64,000 nucleotides of DNA from Kribbella sp. VKM Ac-2568. GTDB taxonomy: Bacteria > Actinomycetota > Actinomycetes > Propionibacteriales > Kribbellaceae. The DNA lies in NCBI RefSeq assembly GCF_004345365.1, contig NZ_SLVF01000022.1:1-64000 (forward strand). Reading direction: 5' to 3'. The first letter of the stretch is position 1, and every line of letters starts with the position of its first letter. This document shows, in pieces, positions 42,707 through 50,493 of the stretch. A program made the position numbers and the translations under genes. The notes beneath the pieces are model-generated. The model was not told the DNA's origin. It worked only from the letters and a program-made list of their open reading frames with translations, and searched no databases.

Positions 42707-42982
42707 TCAGTCGAGGACGGGGAAGTTGGCGTTGAAGAGGTTGTGCGGATCCCGGGCGCGCTTGAGCTCGTGGAGCCTCGCGAGGGCCGGCTCGGAGAAC
42801 GCCTGCGCCGCCTCCTCTCCCGGCGCCAGGAACGTGTACGGCTTGCGTCCGCTGACGGCGGCTGCCTTGCCACGTTGCGGGTCACGGGCGCTGATGATGG
42901 CGCAGATTCCACGCTCACTCAGCACACGTGCTGTCTCGTAGCCGATGCCCTGACTGGAACCGCTGACGAGAGCTGTCGGACC
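42707..42982 (-). pseudogene. chimeric remnant: SDR N terminus fused to BBE-oxidase C terminus
   Basis: One open frame whose first part (TALVSGSSQGIGYETARVLSERG, 42979 to about 42850) is the NAD-binding start of a short-chain dehydrogenase and whose second part (KPYTFLAPGEEAAQAFS...RARDPHNLFNANFPVLD, about 42850 to 42707) is the C terminus of a berberine-bridge-type oxidase. Neither domain is complete and no in-frame start with a ribosome site was found. A deletion that joined two former neighbours explains it. It lies under an ECF41-type promoter. Confidence 0.7.
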
Positions 42983-43083
42983 ACCGGTGCCGCCCGCACC
43001 GGTAGCGACACTCTTGATTCCATCCAGATTCCTTCGGAAGACGTTCGCTGTCGTCGACCGGAACCCCCGGTCCTCGCTGCTCT

Positions 43084-43110
43084 GACGCACCCCGGCGGAC
43101 GAAGGTGACA
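43084..43110 (-). promoter_or_regulatory. ECF41-type promoter (hydrolase unit)
   Basis: On the minus strand TGTCACC, exactly 16 nt, CGTC. Divergent from the sigma factor's own promoter 41 bp away, and reads toward the remnant and hydrolase genes. Confidence 0.7.
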
Positions 43111-43150
43111 TCGCCGATCGCCAACCGCTCCGCGATCGTGGGCCGCGTCC

Positions 43151-43177
43151 AGTCACCTTGCTCCGGTTTGATCCGTC
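43151..43177 (+). promoter_or_regulatory. ECF41-type promoter (sigma factor gene)
   Basis: AGTCACC, exactly 16 nt, CGTC, 33 bp before the sigma factor ATG. Implies autoregulation. Confidence 0.7.
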
Positions 43178-43210
43178 AGCTCTGTGAGAGGGAACAAAGA
43201 AGGGTGAACG

Positions 43211-44098
43211 ATGGACAAGCAAGAGTTCCTGGCCGACGGGTTCGAGGCGCATCGGCCTCATCTGAAGGCCGTCGCGTATCGGATGCTCGGCTCATTGAGC
43301 GAGGCCGACGATGCCGTTCAGGAGGCGTGGCTGCGGCTGAATCGGACCGACACCAGCGATGTGCAGAACCTGGGCGGCTGGTTGACCACCGTGGTGGGCC
43401 GGGTCTGTCTGGATCTGCTCCGCCGGCGGAACGCCCGCCGGGAGGCGCCGTACGAGACGCAGCTGCCGGACCCGATCGTGAGCCGTCAGGAAACCATCAA
43501 CCCCGAGGACGAGGTCCTGATCGCCGATTCGGTCGGCTTGGCGTTGCTCGTGGTTCTGGAGTCGCTCGGACCTGCCGAACGGCTCGCCTTCGTCTTGCAC
43601 GACCTGTTCGGCGTGCCGTTCGAGGAGATCGCGACGATCCTCCAGCGCTCGGTTCCCGCGTCCAAGCAGTTGGCCAGTCGCGCCCGCCGCCGGGTGCGCA
43701 CCTCCGCTCCGGCGCCCGATCCCGACCTGGCCCTGCAACGACGAGTGGTCGAAGCGTTCCAGGCCGCATCCCGCGACGGGGACTTCGCCGCGCTGGTCGC
43801 GTTGCTCCACCCCGACGTTGTCCTGCGCGCCGACCGCGGCCTGATCGCGGGCGCCGGCTGGACCGAGATCCGCGGAGCCGCCGCGGTGGCCGGCCAGGCC
43901 CTCACGTTCCGGCGCCTGTCCGCCTTCCCGCTGCCGGTCCTTGTCAACGGCAACGCCGGCGTGATCACAGTGGCCGACGGCCAGCCGATGGCGGTGATGA
44001 GCTTCACGATCACCGGCGGCAAGGTGATCGCGATCGACATCCTGGCCGATCCCGCGCGGCTGCGGAAGCTCGACATCGACGTACTTTGCGGAGACTGA
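43211..44098 (+). CDS. sigJ: ECF41-type RNA polymerase sigma factor (SigJ-like)
   Basis: 295 residues. Sigma region 2 (about 12-75; VAYRMLGSLSEADDAVQEAWLRL), linker with LPDPIV as the ECF41 'LPEP'-type motif, region 4 (about 110-160; AERLAFVLHDLFGVPFEEIATILQRS), then a SnoaL/NTF2-like C-terminal extension (about 170-290) that in this family replaces an anti-sigma factor. No anti-sigma gene is adjacent, as expected. Three promoters of the same form surround it (its own, the hydrolase unit, the CMD gene). ATG 43211 follows AGAAGGG. Confidence 0.92.
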   Translation: MDKQEFLADGFEAHRPHLKAVAYRMLGSLSEADDAVQEAWLRLNRTDTSDVQNLGGWLTTVVGRVCLDLLRRRNARREAPYETQLPDPIVSRQETINPEDEVLIADSVGLALLVVLESLGPAERLAFVLHDLFGVPFEEIATILQRSVPASKQLASRARRRVRTSAPAPDPDLALQRRVVEAFQAASRDGDFAALVALLHPDVVLRADRGLIAGAGWTEIRGAAAVAGQALTFRRLSAFPLPVLVNGNAGVITVADGQPMAVMSFTITGGKVIAIDILADPARLRKLDIDVLCGD

Positions 44099-44273
44099 GG
44101 GCCGGCGATACCTCGGTGCGGCCGCTCGGCCTCGTCGCGTTCACGGCGGCTTCTATTCCCTCCGCCCAGCCACACCAGGACAGACGCTGCGCCGGCAAGC
44201 GGGCACTCAGCGGGTGGCTGAGGCAGACGGGGACATCGCGGCACTGTGGCGCCTTTCCGCCGGGTCGTGGCGG

Positions 44274-44702
44274 TTACGCGGCCAGCAGGCAGATGCCGAG
44301 CGCTGTCAACATGAGCACTTTGGTGGCCTCGAAGGCGACGTAGTAGAGGTGGACCGTCGAGCGGGGTGGGCTCTCGCCGGCGAGGACGTGGTTGGAGCGC
44401 CGGTTGAGTCGGGGCCGGATGACGATGAGTTGTCCGGCCAGTATGACGAGGATCGCCGCGGTGAGAGCCGCTACCGGGCCGGTCGGCCGTCCCAGGACGA
44501 TCGCCGCCAGGGCCATCAGCGCTAAAGCGAGCTCGGCGCGGTTGAGTGCACGGAAGACGATGCGTCCGATGCCGAGCCCGATGGGGATGGTGACGCCTGG
44601 GGCACGGAACTTGAGCGGCGCCTCCAGGAAGGAGATCGCCAGCACCATACCTAGCCAGATGAAGGTGGCGGCACCGGCTACAGCGGCTGATGCGGCGTTC
44701 AT
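44274..44702 (-). CDS. four-helix membrane protein of unknown function
   Basis: 142 residues with four helices (about 8-28, 42-60, 65-90, 115-138). No domain recognised with confidence; it somewhat resembles DUF4149/CopD-type proteins. GGAGGAA lies just before ATG 44702, and a CCACG-N10-CGTGG repeat (44732-44751) precedes it. Located at the end of the ferredoxin/cupin/regulator group and perhaps functionally tied to it. Confidence 0.65.
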   Translation of the reverse strand: MNAASAAVAGAATFIWLGMVLAISFLEAPLKFRAPGVTIPIGLGIGRIVFRALNRAELALALMALAAIVLGRPTGPVAALTAAILVILAGQLIVIRPRLNRRSNHVLAGESPPRSTVHLYYVAFEATKVLMLTALGICLLAA

Positions 44703-44809
44703 TCTTCCTCCTGGATCCGTGGTGTTGCCGCCCACGTTCACATGAGCGTGGCGAGTCCCGGCCGGATGGGCAACGTTGCCGAAGGCCCCTAGTAGCCCGC
44801 ATCAGGGCA

Positions 44810-45181
44810 CTAGGCGGCCGGCCAGCTCGCGAGTCGGCCGACGAATTCGGGGGGCGAGGCGACGATCATCATGACGGCGGGTTCGCTGCCCGGGTTGGTC
44901 AGGCTGACTCGTTCTCCGGCGGCGAGGTGCGCGACCGCGCCGGGGGCGAGTCTGTGCAGCTGATCGCCTTGCCGCAGTTCGATCGAGCCTGACAGATGGA
45001 TCAGAACAATCTCGGACTGACCGTGGTCGTGTTCGGGCAGGCCGCCGCCCGGCGGGATCCACACCTGGACCATGGCGATGTTGTCGGAGGTCTCGGCGGC
45101 CACGAGGACCTCCATGGTCGGGCCTCCGGGGATGGGCGCCCGGCGCCGCGGCGTGGTGCCGATCCTGGTGAGGTACATCAT
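44810..45181 (-). CDS. cupin-domain protein
   Basis: 123 residues, single cupin: VWIPPGGGLPEHDHGQSEIVLIHLSGS supplies the metal motif (G-x5-H-x-H-x3,4-E), and APGAVAHLAAGERVSLTN the second. ATG 45181 overlaps the stop of the preceding regulator gene (ATGA), so they are co-translated. The reaction is unknown. Confidence 0.8.
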   Translation of the reverse strand: MMYLTRIGTTPRRRAPIPGGPTMEVLVAAETSDNIAMVQVWIPPGGGLPEHDHGQSEIVLIHLSGSIELRQGDQLHRLAPGAVAHLAAGERVSLTNPGSEPAVMMIVASPPEFVGRLASWPAA

Positions 45182-45882
45182 GCGCTCCTGCTGCGGCGCT
45201 GCTTGGGACGCTTGCCCGCCGCCTGGCTGCGAGTGGGGGAGAGATGAACGAGGCAGGCATCGGGCTCGGCGAAGGGCTCTAGGCTGGTCGCCGCGATCGG
45301 TGCGTGGATCTCGCTGAGGGCGCCCTGCATCAGGCCGAGATGCAAGGGACACAGGGTGGCGGAGTACTCCTCGGCGAGTTCGAGGAAAGGGCAATGTCGA
45401 AGTCTGATGCGGCCGGCCTCCCTGGCGGGCTCGGGGGCGAAGCCCAGTTCGGTCATCATCGCGGTCAGTCGTTGTGTGGCCTCGGCGGCGTCGGTCTGGT
45501 GGAACGGGGCGACCTGCTCGACGAGGTAGCCGCCCCAGCTGCGGCCCGCGGCCTCGGCCGCGGCGCCCGGATCGGGACTCGTGGACAACTGGCCAAGGAG
45601 GATCTCGGCCAGCAGGTGGTACTGACGCCGTCCACCACGGTCCATCCCAGGATGGGATGTATGGACGGCTCGAGGCCGGCCCCGCCCGGATGGCTCCTCG
45701 AGTCTGCGGTCGACCAGCCCTTGGGTCACCAGTGCGTCGAGGTGGAAGCGGGCCGTGTTGGGGTGGATGCCGAGCCGTTCGGCGAGTTCAGTGACACCCA
45801 GAGGATCCTCGGAGACTCGCAGTGCTTCGAGTATCGCGGTCCGGCGTGGGCTCTCGCCGTCGTTCTGGTCAGGTCTGGCCAT
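45178..45882 (-). CDS. COG2345-type winged-helix regulator with conserved Cys motif
   Basis: 234 residues: N-terminal HTH (about 15-75; LGVTELAERLGIHPNTARFHLDALVTQGLVDRR) and a C-terminal sensory part with RLRHCPFLELAEEYSATLCPLHLGLMQG. The C-x13-C pattern is the iron-sulfur ligand region of SufR-like members of this family, so an Fe-S cluster sensor is possible. It is preceded by a ferredoxin gene, with only 5 nt between, and overlaps a cupin gene. Probably controls the divergent promoter at 46215-46301. Confidence 0.8.
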   Translation of the reverse strand: MARPDQNDGESPRRTAILEALRVSEDPLGVTELAERLGIHPNTARFHLDALVTQGLVDRRLEEPSGRGRPRAVHTSHPGMDRGGRRQYHLLAEILLGQLSTSPDPGAAAEAAGRSWGGYLVEQVAPFHQTDAAEATQRLTAMMTELGFAPEPAREAGRIRLRHCPFLELAEEYSATLCPLHLGLMQGALSEIHAPIAATSLEPFAEPDACLVHLSPTRSQAAGKRPKQRRSRSA

Positions 45883-45887
45883 GGTGG

Positions 45888-46214
45888 TCAGCTTGCCTGA
45901 TCCTGCGGCGGCAGGGCCGCGATGAGGGGATGGTCGTGGCGGATGGCGCCTACCTTGAAGGCCCCGCCGGGTGATCCGATGTCGTCGAAGAATCCTGCGT
46001 TCGCGGCCTGGTAGTCCTTCCACTGCTCGGGCAGGTCGTCCTCGTAGAAGATGGCCTCGACCGGACACACCGGCTCGCACGCGCCACAGTCGATGCATTC
46101 GTCCGGGTGGATGTACAGGGAGCGTCCGCCCTCGTAGATGCAGTCGACCGGGCACTCCTCGACGCACGCCAGGTCCTTCACGTCGACACATGGCATCGCT
46201 ATCACGTAGGTCAC
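45888..46214 (-). CDS. 7Fe ferredoxin (FdxA type)
   Basis: 108 residues: CVEECPVDCIY supplies the 3Fe-4S ligands and CIDCGACEPVCPVEAI the 4Fe-4S ligands, followed by the C-terminal tail FYEDDLPEQW typical of actinobacterial FdxA. Small electron carrier. GTG 46214 follows GAGGAG by 7 nt. First gene of a ferredoxin-regulator-cupin unit; divergent from a hemerythrin-domain protein gene. Confidence 0.92.
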   Translation of the reverse strand: MTYVIAMPCVDVKDLACVEECPVDCIYEGGRSLYIHPDECIDCGACEPVCPVEAIFYEDDLPEQWKDYQAANAGFFDDIGSPGGAFKVGAIRHDHPLIAALPPQDQAS

Positions 46215-46236
46215 AGCTGGACTCCTCGTCAGACGC

Positions 46237-46251
46237 TTGTAATTAATACAA
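46237..46251. promoter_or_regulatory. inverted repeat in the ferredoxin/hemerythrin divergent promoter
   Basis: TTGTA-ATTAA-TACAA in an A+T-rich island between the two divergent genes; a second, imperfect TGTAATAATCA copy follows at about 46260. Likely site for the COG2345-type regulator. Confidence 0.55.
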
Positions 46252-46301
46252 ATACCACATGTAATAATCATTCGGAACAGCGATGTGAGGAGAGTGGCAC
46301 C

Positions 46302-47027
46302 ATGCCGGCTGCGGAGATCTTCATCCGGGCGACCGAGACTGACCCGGATGTCATCGCTCGAAGTGTGGTCCGTGAGGCCCATGAGCGGTTGCGGGCTGGT
46401 CTGGCGGAGCTGACCAATGCGCATCCGGTTGCCGGCGGCGATCAGTTCGCGTCTGCGGAGCTGGTCGACTTCTGCCTTCATGAGCTGCGCCCCTATTTGG
46501 TAGCTGCCGGGCGGGACCTGTATGCACCTGCGGCCGAAGCTGCTGATACGCGTCTGCTGGTGGATGCTCTTCGGATCGGGTCCGTGGCGCTCAACGCCCA
46601 GATCGACGATCTGGCTGCGGCCGGCGCGGTCGATGCGTTCCGGATCAGCGTGGCGATCGCGGCGGCGCTGAATGTTCACCTCCAGATCGAGGAGTCGGTA
46701 TTGCTCCCCGCGCTGACCGGGATGCGTAGCGTGGATCCTTCGCTGCTGGCCGCAGACCTGCGGGCCTGTCTCGCGGGGGAGCAGGCGGAGGAGTCGACGG
46801 TGATCGACGTTCGGAAGATCGCGCGCGGTGGACGTCATCCGCGGGTCTTCGCCCGTTATGCCGGCCTGGCGGCCGGCGAGGCGTTCATCCTGGTCAACAG
46901 TCACGATCCCAAGCCTTTGCGCCAAGAGTTCGAGGCCATCCACTCCGGCGCGTTCAGCTGGGACTATTTGCAGACCGGTCCCGAGGAATGGCGGGTCCGG
47001 ATCGGGCGGGTGGCCGTCGATGACTGA
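46302..47027 (+). CDS. hemerythrin-like protein with C-terminal DUF2249 domain
   Basis: 241 residues. N-terminal helical part (about 20-165) with the His-containing helices FCLHELRPYL and LNVHLQIEESVLLPAL resembling HHE/hemerythrin; C-terminal DUF2249 domain (about 168-240; IDVRKIARGGRHPRVFARYAGL...FSWDYLQTGPEEWRVRIGR). Such architectures occur in di-iron proteins for NO or oxygen stress. ATG 46302 follows GAGGAG. The cupin gene following starts 8 nt before the stop. Confidence 0.75.
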   Translation: MPAAEIFIRATETDPDVIARSVVREAHERLRAGLAELTNAHPVAGGDQFASAELVDFCLHELRPYLVAAGRDLYAPAAEAADTRLLVDALRIGSVALNAQIDDLAAAGAVDAFRISVAIAAALNVHLQIEESVLLPALTGMRSVDPSLLAADLRACLAGEQAEESTVIDVRKIARGGRHPRVFARYAGLAAGEAFILVNSHDPKPLRQEFEAIHSGAFSWDYLQTGPEEWRVRIGRVAVDD

Positions 47028-47430
47028 GGAGTCGCGCGAACCCCGCGCGGGGGCGACTGCGGCGGATCAGCCGGCGGTGCGGATCCTTGCAAACTTGCGT
47101 GAGCTCGTCGAGGACCCGCGCGTATCGAGAGGTGCCCGGTGGACGCTGTCTGAACCAGGGCGACAACTGGACGCAAACCTCATCCATCTGCGTCCTGGAC
47201 AGCGCGTCGACACCCACACCGAACCGGACCTCGATGTGCTACTCGTCACCGTCGCGGGCGCCGGCACCGTCGGCACACCGGACGGCCTGCGATCACTTGC
47301 CGAGGGCAACCTCGTCTGGTTGCCGCACGGTTCGACCCGCAACATCACCGCCGGCGTCGATGGACTGTCCTACCTGACAGTCCATCGCCGCCGTCCTGGC
47401 TTGCAGATCAAGAAGCGGCCGGAGCATTAG
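47020..47430 (+). CDS. cupin-fold protein
   Basis: 136 residues. LDANLIHLRPGQRVDTHTEPDLDVLLVTVAGAGT resembles a cupin motif with His/Glu metal ligands, and LAEGNLVWLPHGSTRNI the second part. Overlaps the hemerythrin-domain gene by 8 nt, so co-translated. Sequence is unlike the cupin at 44810, so the group carries two distinct cupins. Confidence 0.75.
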   Translation: MTEESREPRAGATAADQPAVRILANLRELVEDPRVSRGARWTLSEPGRQLDANLIHLRPGQRVDTHTEPDLDVLLVTVAGAGTVGTPDGLRSLAEGNLVWLPHGSTRNITAGVDGLSYLTVHRRRPGLQIKKRPEH

Positions 47431-47450
47431 CTCGACCACTGCGACGGCAA

Positions 47451-48605
47451 CTACCTGAGCGAGCGGACGAATTCACGGACGTCGCCCAGCAGCAGGTCGG
47501 GTGCCTCCATCGCCGCGAAGTGACCGCCACGCTCGAATTCGGTCCACCGCACGATGGTGTCGGTCTTCTCGGCGAATCGGCGAATCGCCACGTCGGTGGG
47601 GAAGACCGCTACTGCTGTCGGCACGGTCGAGCGCGCTGTAGGGGCCCAGGCGGCGGCGTCGTGGAACCGTTCGTAGTACGAGTTGGCCGACGACATCGCA
47701 GTACGGGTGAACCAGTAGATGCTGACGTTCGTCAGCAGCCTGTCGCGATCGACCGCATCGTCGGGGAGTTCGGCCTTCGGGTCGGTCCAGTCCTTGAACT
47801 TCTCCGCGATCCAAGCGAGCTGCGCGACGGGCGAGTCCATCAGTCCGTACGACACCGTCAGCGGCCGGGTGCCTTGGATCTGCATGTACCCGGATTTGTC
47901 GTCCTGGAAGTCCTTGAACGCGGCGAGTCGCCCTCGTTCGGACTCGGTGAGCGCGGCCATGTCTTCCGGATCGCCAGTCGGGAAGGTGACGTGCGCGTTG
48001 AGGTGGATCCCGATCACCTGGTCCGGAGCGAGCCGCCCGAGCGCCGGCAGGATGAACGCGCCCACGTCGCCACCCTGCGCGGCGTACCGTTCGTAGCCGA
48101 GCCGGTTCATCAGTACGGCAAAGGCGGCGGCGGTGCGTCCGTCGGTCCAACCGGTCTTGGAGATCGGGCCTGAGAAGCCGTGCCCGGGATGGGATGGGAT
48201 CACCACGTGGAAGGCGTCGGCCTCGTCGCCGCCATGCGCGACCGGGTTGGTCAGCGGGCCGATCAGATCGAGGAACTCAACGACCGAGCCCGGCCAGCCG
48301 TGCACAAGCAGGAGGGGGGTCGCGCTGTCGACGGCCGACCGGACGTGCAGGAAATGGATGTCCTCTCCGTCGATGGTGGTCACGAACTGCGGATGGCTGT
48401 TCAGCTCGGCCTCGTGCTTGCGCCAGTCGTACGACGCAGTCCAGTAGTCCGCGAGCTCCCTCAGGTACACCGTCGGTACTCCGCGTTCCCAGCCGGATCC
48501 GGAAAGCTCTGCCCAGCGGGTGCGGATGAGCCGATAGTGGAGGTCGTCGATGTCGGCCTGCGGGATGTCGATGCGGAAGGGGCGGATGTCCGTGTTGTTC
48601 TCCAT
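47451..48605 (-). CDS. epoxide hydrolase (JHEH-like, EHN domain)
   Basis: 384 residues. N-terminal EHN domain (about 5-110; FRIDIPQADIDDLHYRLIRTRW), then alpha/beta hydrolase with LLVHGWPGSVVEFL oxyanion loop, nucleophile Asp in AAQGGDVGAFILPAL and base His in ERGGHFAAMEAPD. Converts epoxides to diols. A leaderless -10 box (TAGAGT, 6 nt) fixes ATG 48605. Divergent from a WYL regulator gene, its probable controller. Confidence 0.9.
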   Translation of the reverse strand: MENNTDIRPFRIDIPQADIDDLHYRLIRTRWAELSGSGWERGVPTVYLRELADYWTASYDWRKHEAELNSHPQFVTTIDGEDIHFLHVRSAVDSATPLLLVHGWPGSVVEFLDLIGPLTNPVAHGGDEADAFHVVIPSHPGHGFSGPISKTGWTDGRTAAAFAVLMNRLGYERYAAQGGDVGAFILPALGRLAPDQVIGIHLNAHVTFPTGDPEDMAALTESERGRLAAFKDFQDDKSGYMQIQGTRPLTVSYGLMDSPVAQLAWIAEKFKDWTDPKAELPDDAVDRDRLLTNVSIYWFTRTAMSSANSYYERFHDAAAWAPTARSTVPTAVAVFPTDVAIRRFAEKTDTIVRWTEFERGGHFAAMEAPDLLLGDVREFVRSLR

Positions 48606-48639
48606 CTTTCCACTCTAGAATCGAAGCAGGACAGCTTCG
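48606..48639. promoter_or_regulatory. leaderless promoter plus inverted repeat between EH and WYL genes
   Basis: Minus-strand TAGAGT (48617-48612) six nt before ATG 48605, and a perfect 6-bp-arm repeat CGAAGC-AGGACA-GCTTCG at 48622-48639 covering the -35 region of the epoxide hydrolase gene. Candidate WYL-regulator operator. Confidence 0.6.
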
Positions 48640-48667
48640 GTCCTCTTTCGGTGGCAGAATTCAGGTC

Positions 48668-49648
48668 ATGATCGAGACCTCTGGGCGGCTACTCAGGCTG
48701 CTGTCGTTGTTGCAGTCGCAGCGGGACTGGACCGGCGTGCAACTCGCTGAGCGGCTCGATGTGACGGTCCGGACGGTGCGTCGCGACGTCGACAAGCTCC
48801 GCAATCTGGGTTATCCGGTGAATGCGACGCTGGGTGTTGCCGGGGGTTACCAACTGGGAGCGGGTGCGCAACTGCCGCCGCTGCTGCTGGACGACGACGA
48901 GGCCGTCGCGGTGGCGGTCGGTTTGCGGACCGCGGCCGGCGGCACCGTTGCGGGCATTGCGGAGACCTCGCTGCGTGCCCTGGCCAAGCTCGAACAGGTG
49001 CTGCCATCGCGGCTCCGCCATCGGGTGAACTCCCTGCAGCAGGTGACGATTCCACTGGTCGGTGGTGCACCGACGGTCGACCCGGAGGTGCTGACCGCGG
49101 TCGCGGCTGTCTGCCGGGACCATGAGCGGCTGCGGTTCGACTACCAGGACAAAGTCGGTGCGTCGACCGTCCGCACTACTGAGCCCCACCGGCTGGTCCA
49201 TACCGGTCGTCGCTGGTACCTCGTTGCCTGGGACATCGATCGTGACGACTGGCGGACCTTCCGGGTGGACCGGATGTCCCCGCGCAGCCCGACCGGTCCG
49301 CGGTTCAAGGCGCGCGATCTGTCGGACGAGGACGTCGCGCGGCTCACTTCGACCAGCATCTCGACCTCGGTCTACCGCGTTCAGGGCCGCTTCGTCCTGC
49401 ACTCACCGGCAGCGGAGGTGCATGAGGTGGTTCCGCCGACGGCGGGCGTGGTGGAGCCGATCGACGACCGCACCTGCCGGTTGATCGTCGGCTCGCCGTC
49501 CCTTGAACAGCTGGCGGTCTGGATCGCGCTGCTCGGCTTCGATTTCGACATCGAGGAACCGGCCGAGCTGCACGATGTGATCGGGTCCATCGTCGCCCGT
49601 CTCAACCGGGCCTCACCAGCGGCGAGGCAGGCCCGGCCGCGGCGCTGA
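48668..49648 (+). CDS. WYL-domain transcriptional regulator (YafY type)
   Basis: 326 residues: HTH_11 (about 1-60; QRDWTGVQLAERLDVTVRTVRRDVDKLRNLGYPVNAT) and WYL domain (about 140-215; RFDYQDK, HRLVHTGRRWYLVAWDIDRDDWRTFRVDRM), plus a WCX-like C-terminal extension. WYL domains sense nucleotides or small ligands. ATG 48668 directly follows the repeat region. Divergent from the epoxide hydrolase gene. Confidence 0.88.
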   Translation: MIETSGRLLRLLSLLQSQRDWTGVQLAERLDVTVRTVRRDVDKLRNLGYPVNATLGVAGGYQLGAGAQLPPLLLDDDEAVAVAVGLRTAAGGTVAGIAETSLRALAKLEQVLPSRLRHRVNSLQQVTIPLVGGAPTVDPEVLTAVAAVCRDHERLRFDYQDKVGASTVRTTEPHRLVHTGRRWYLVAWDIDRDDWRTFRVDRMSPRSPTGPRFKARDLSDEDVARLTSTSISTSVYRVQGRFVLHSPAAEVHEVVPPTAGVVEPIDDRTCRLIVGSPSLEQLAVWIALLGFDFDIEEPAELHDVIGSIVARLNRASPAARQARPRR

Positions 49649-49683
49649 GGCCTCCTTGCGCCTCCCACGCGGCCACAGTGCTG

Positions 49684-50073
49684 TCAGCCGGCGCTGAGTG
49701 TGTCCGAGCCTCGCCTTCCTGGCCAGGGCGGAGGCGGTGGGCTGGTGCGATCGCGGGTTGTGGGGAGCCAGCTGGCGAGCACCTCACGATGGGATCGAAG
49801 CAGGTGCACCCGAACCACGTCGATGCGGCGTACGGCGTCACGGCGCAGGCCGAGCATCGGCAGTGCGAGGCGGACTTGCTGGATTGCCATCGCTGTGGGC
49901 ACAGGGCCATGGATTCGAAGTGAGATCTCGCTGTCACCGTCAACGAAGAACAGGACAGAACGCAGCCGCAATGGTCCTGGCAGCTTTCGAGCAGCACGGC
50001 GCATCGCGTACAGGTCAGAGCCGGACGGTGGCCAGCCGGATCGCACCCGCACAATCACGTCGTACCGGGCCAT
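49684..50073 (-). CDS. hypothetical protein
   Basis: 129 residues beginning MARYDVIVRVRSGWPPSGSDLYAMRRAARKLPG, with alternating beta strands and helices (SVLFFVDGDSEISLRIHG) and a Pro-rich C-terminal tail. The composition is protein-like and no overlapping gene explains it, but no family is recognised. The start codon has no strong ribosome site. It lies between the WYL gene and the small membrane protein of the hyc-like operon and may be the last gene of that operon. Confidence 0.45.
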   Translation of the reverse strand: MARYDVIVRVRSGWPPSGSDLYAMRRAARKLPGPLRLRSVLFFVDGDSEISLRIHGPVPTAMAIQQVRLALPMLGLRRDAVRRIDVVRVHLLRSHREVLASWLPTTRDRTSPPPPPWPGRRGSDTLSAG

Positions 50074-50154
50074 ATTCGATCATGCGTCGGGTCGCTCCCC
50101 GAGGTCCAGTGCTGGCGTTGTCAAGGCTAGGTAACGACGGCGGAACCCCGCAGG

Positions 50155-50493
50155 TCAGAAGACGTAGAAGGCCGAGACGATCATCGGGAGCGTTCCGATG
50201 ACGAGCCAGGGGGACAGCAGGGAGCGCTGGAAGATGAGGAGGACGCCGGCAGCCGTGGCGATGCCGACCACGCCGGACATCACCCAGAGGCCCACGCCGG
50301 AGGAGTGCTTGATCTGTTCCAGGTGGGGGCTGTAGGCCGCGAGGGCGAGTGTCGGGGATCCGCCGATGTGGATGAGGATGACCGAGACGACCCATCGCTG
50401 GACGGTCTCGATCTTCATTCCCCGCCGCTTCGACGGGTGGCTGCGCAAGGCCGGCCGGTGTGGCCCCGGCTGGCGCTCGAGGTGCTGGTTCAC
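50155..50493 (-). CDS. small membrane protein coupled to the hyc-like operon
   Basis: 112 residues; N-terminal basic stretch then three helices (about 30-50, 68-85, 92-110). GTG 50493 overlaps the stop of the large-subunit gene (GTGA), so it is translationally coupled and probably an accessory membrane subunit of that complex. I know no counterpart in the equivalent M. tuberculosis cluster. Gene function unknown. Confidence 0.6.
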   Translation of the reverse strand: MNQHLERQPGPHRPALRSHPSKRRGMKIETVQRWVVSVILIHIGGSPTLALAAYSPHLEQIKHSSGVGLWVMSGVVGIATAAGVLLIFQRSLLSPWLVIGTLPMIVSAFYVF

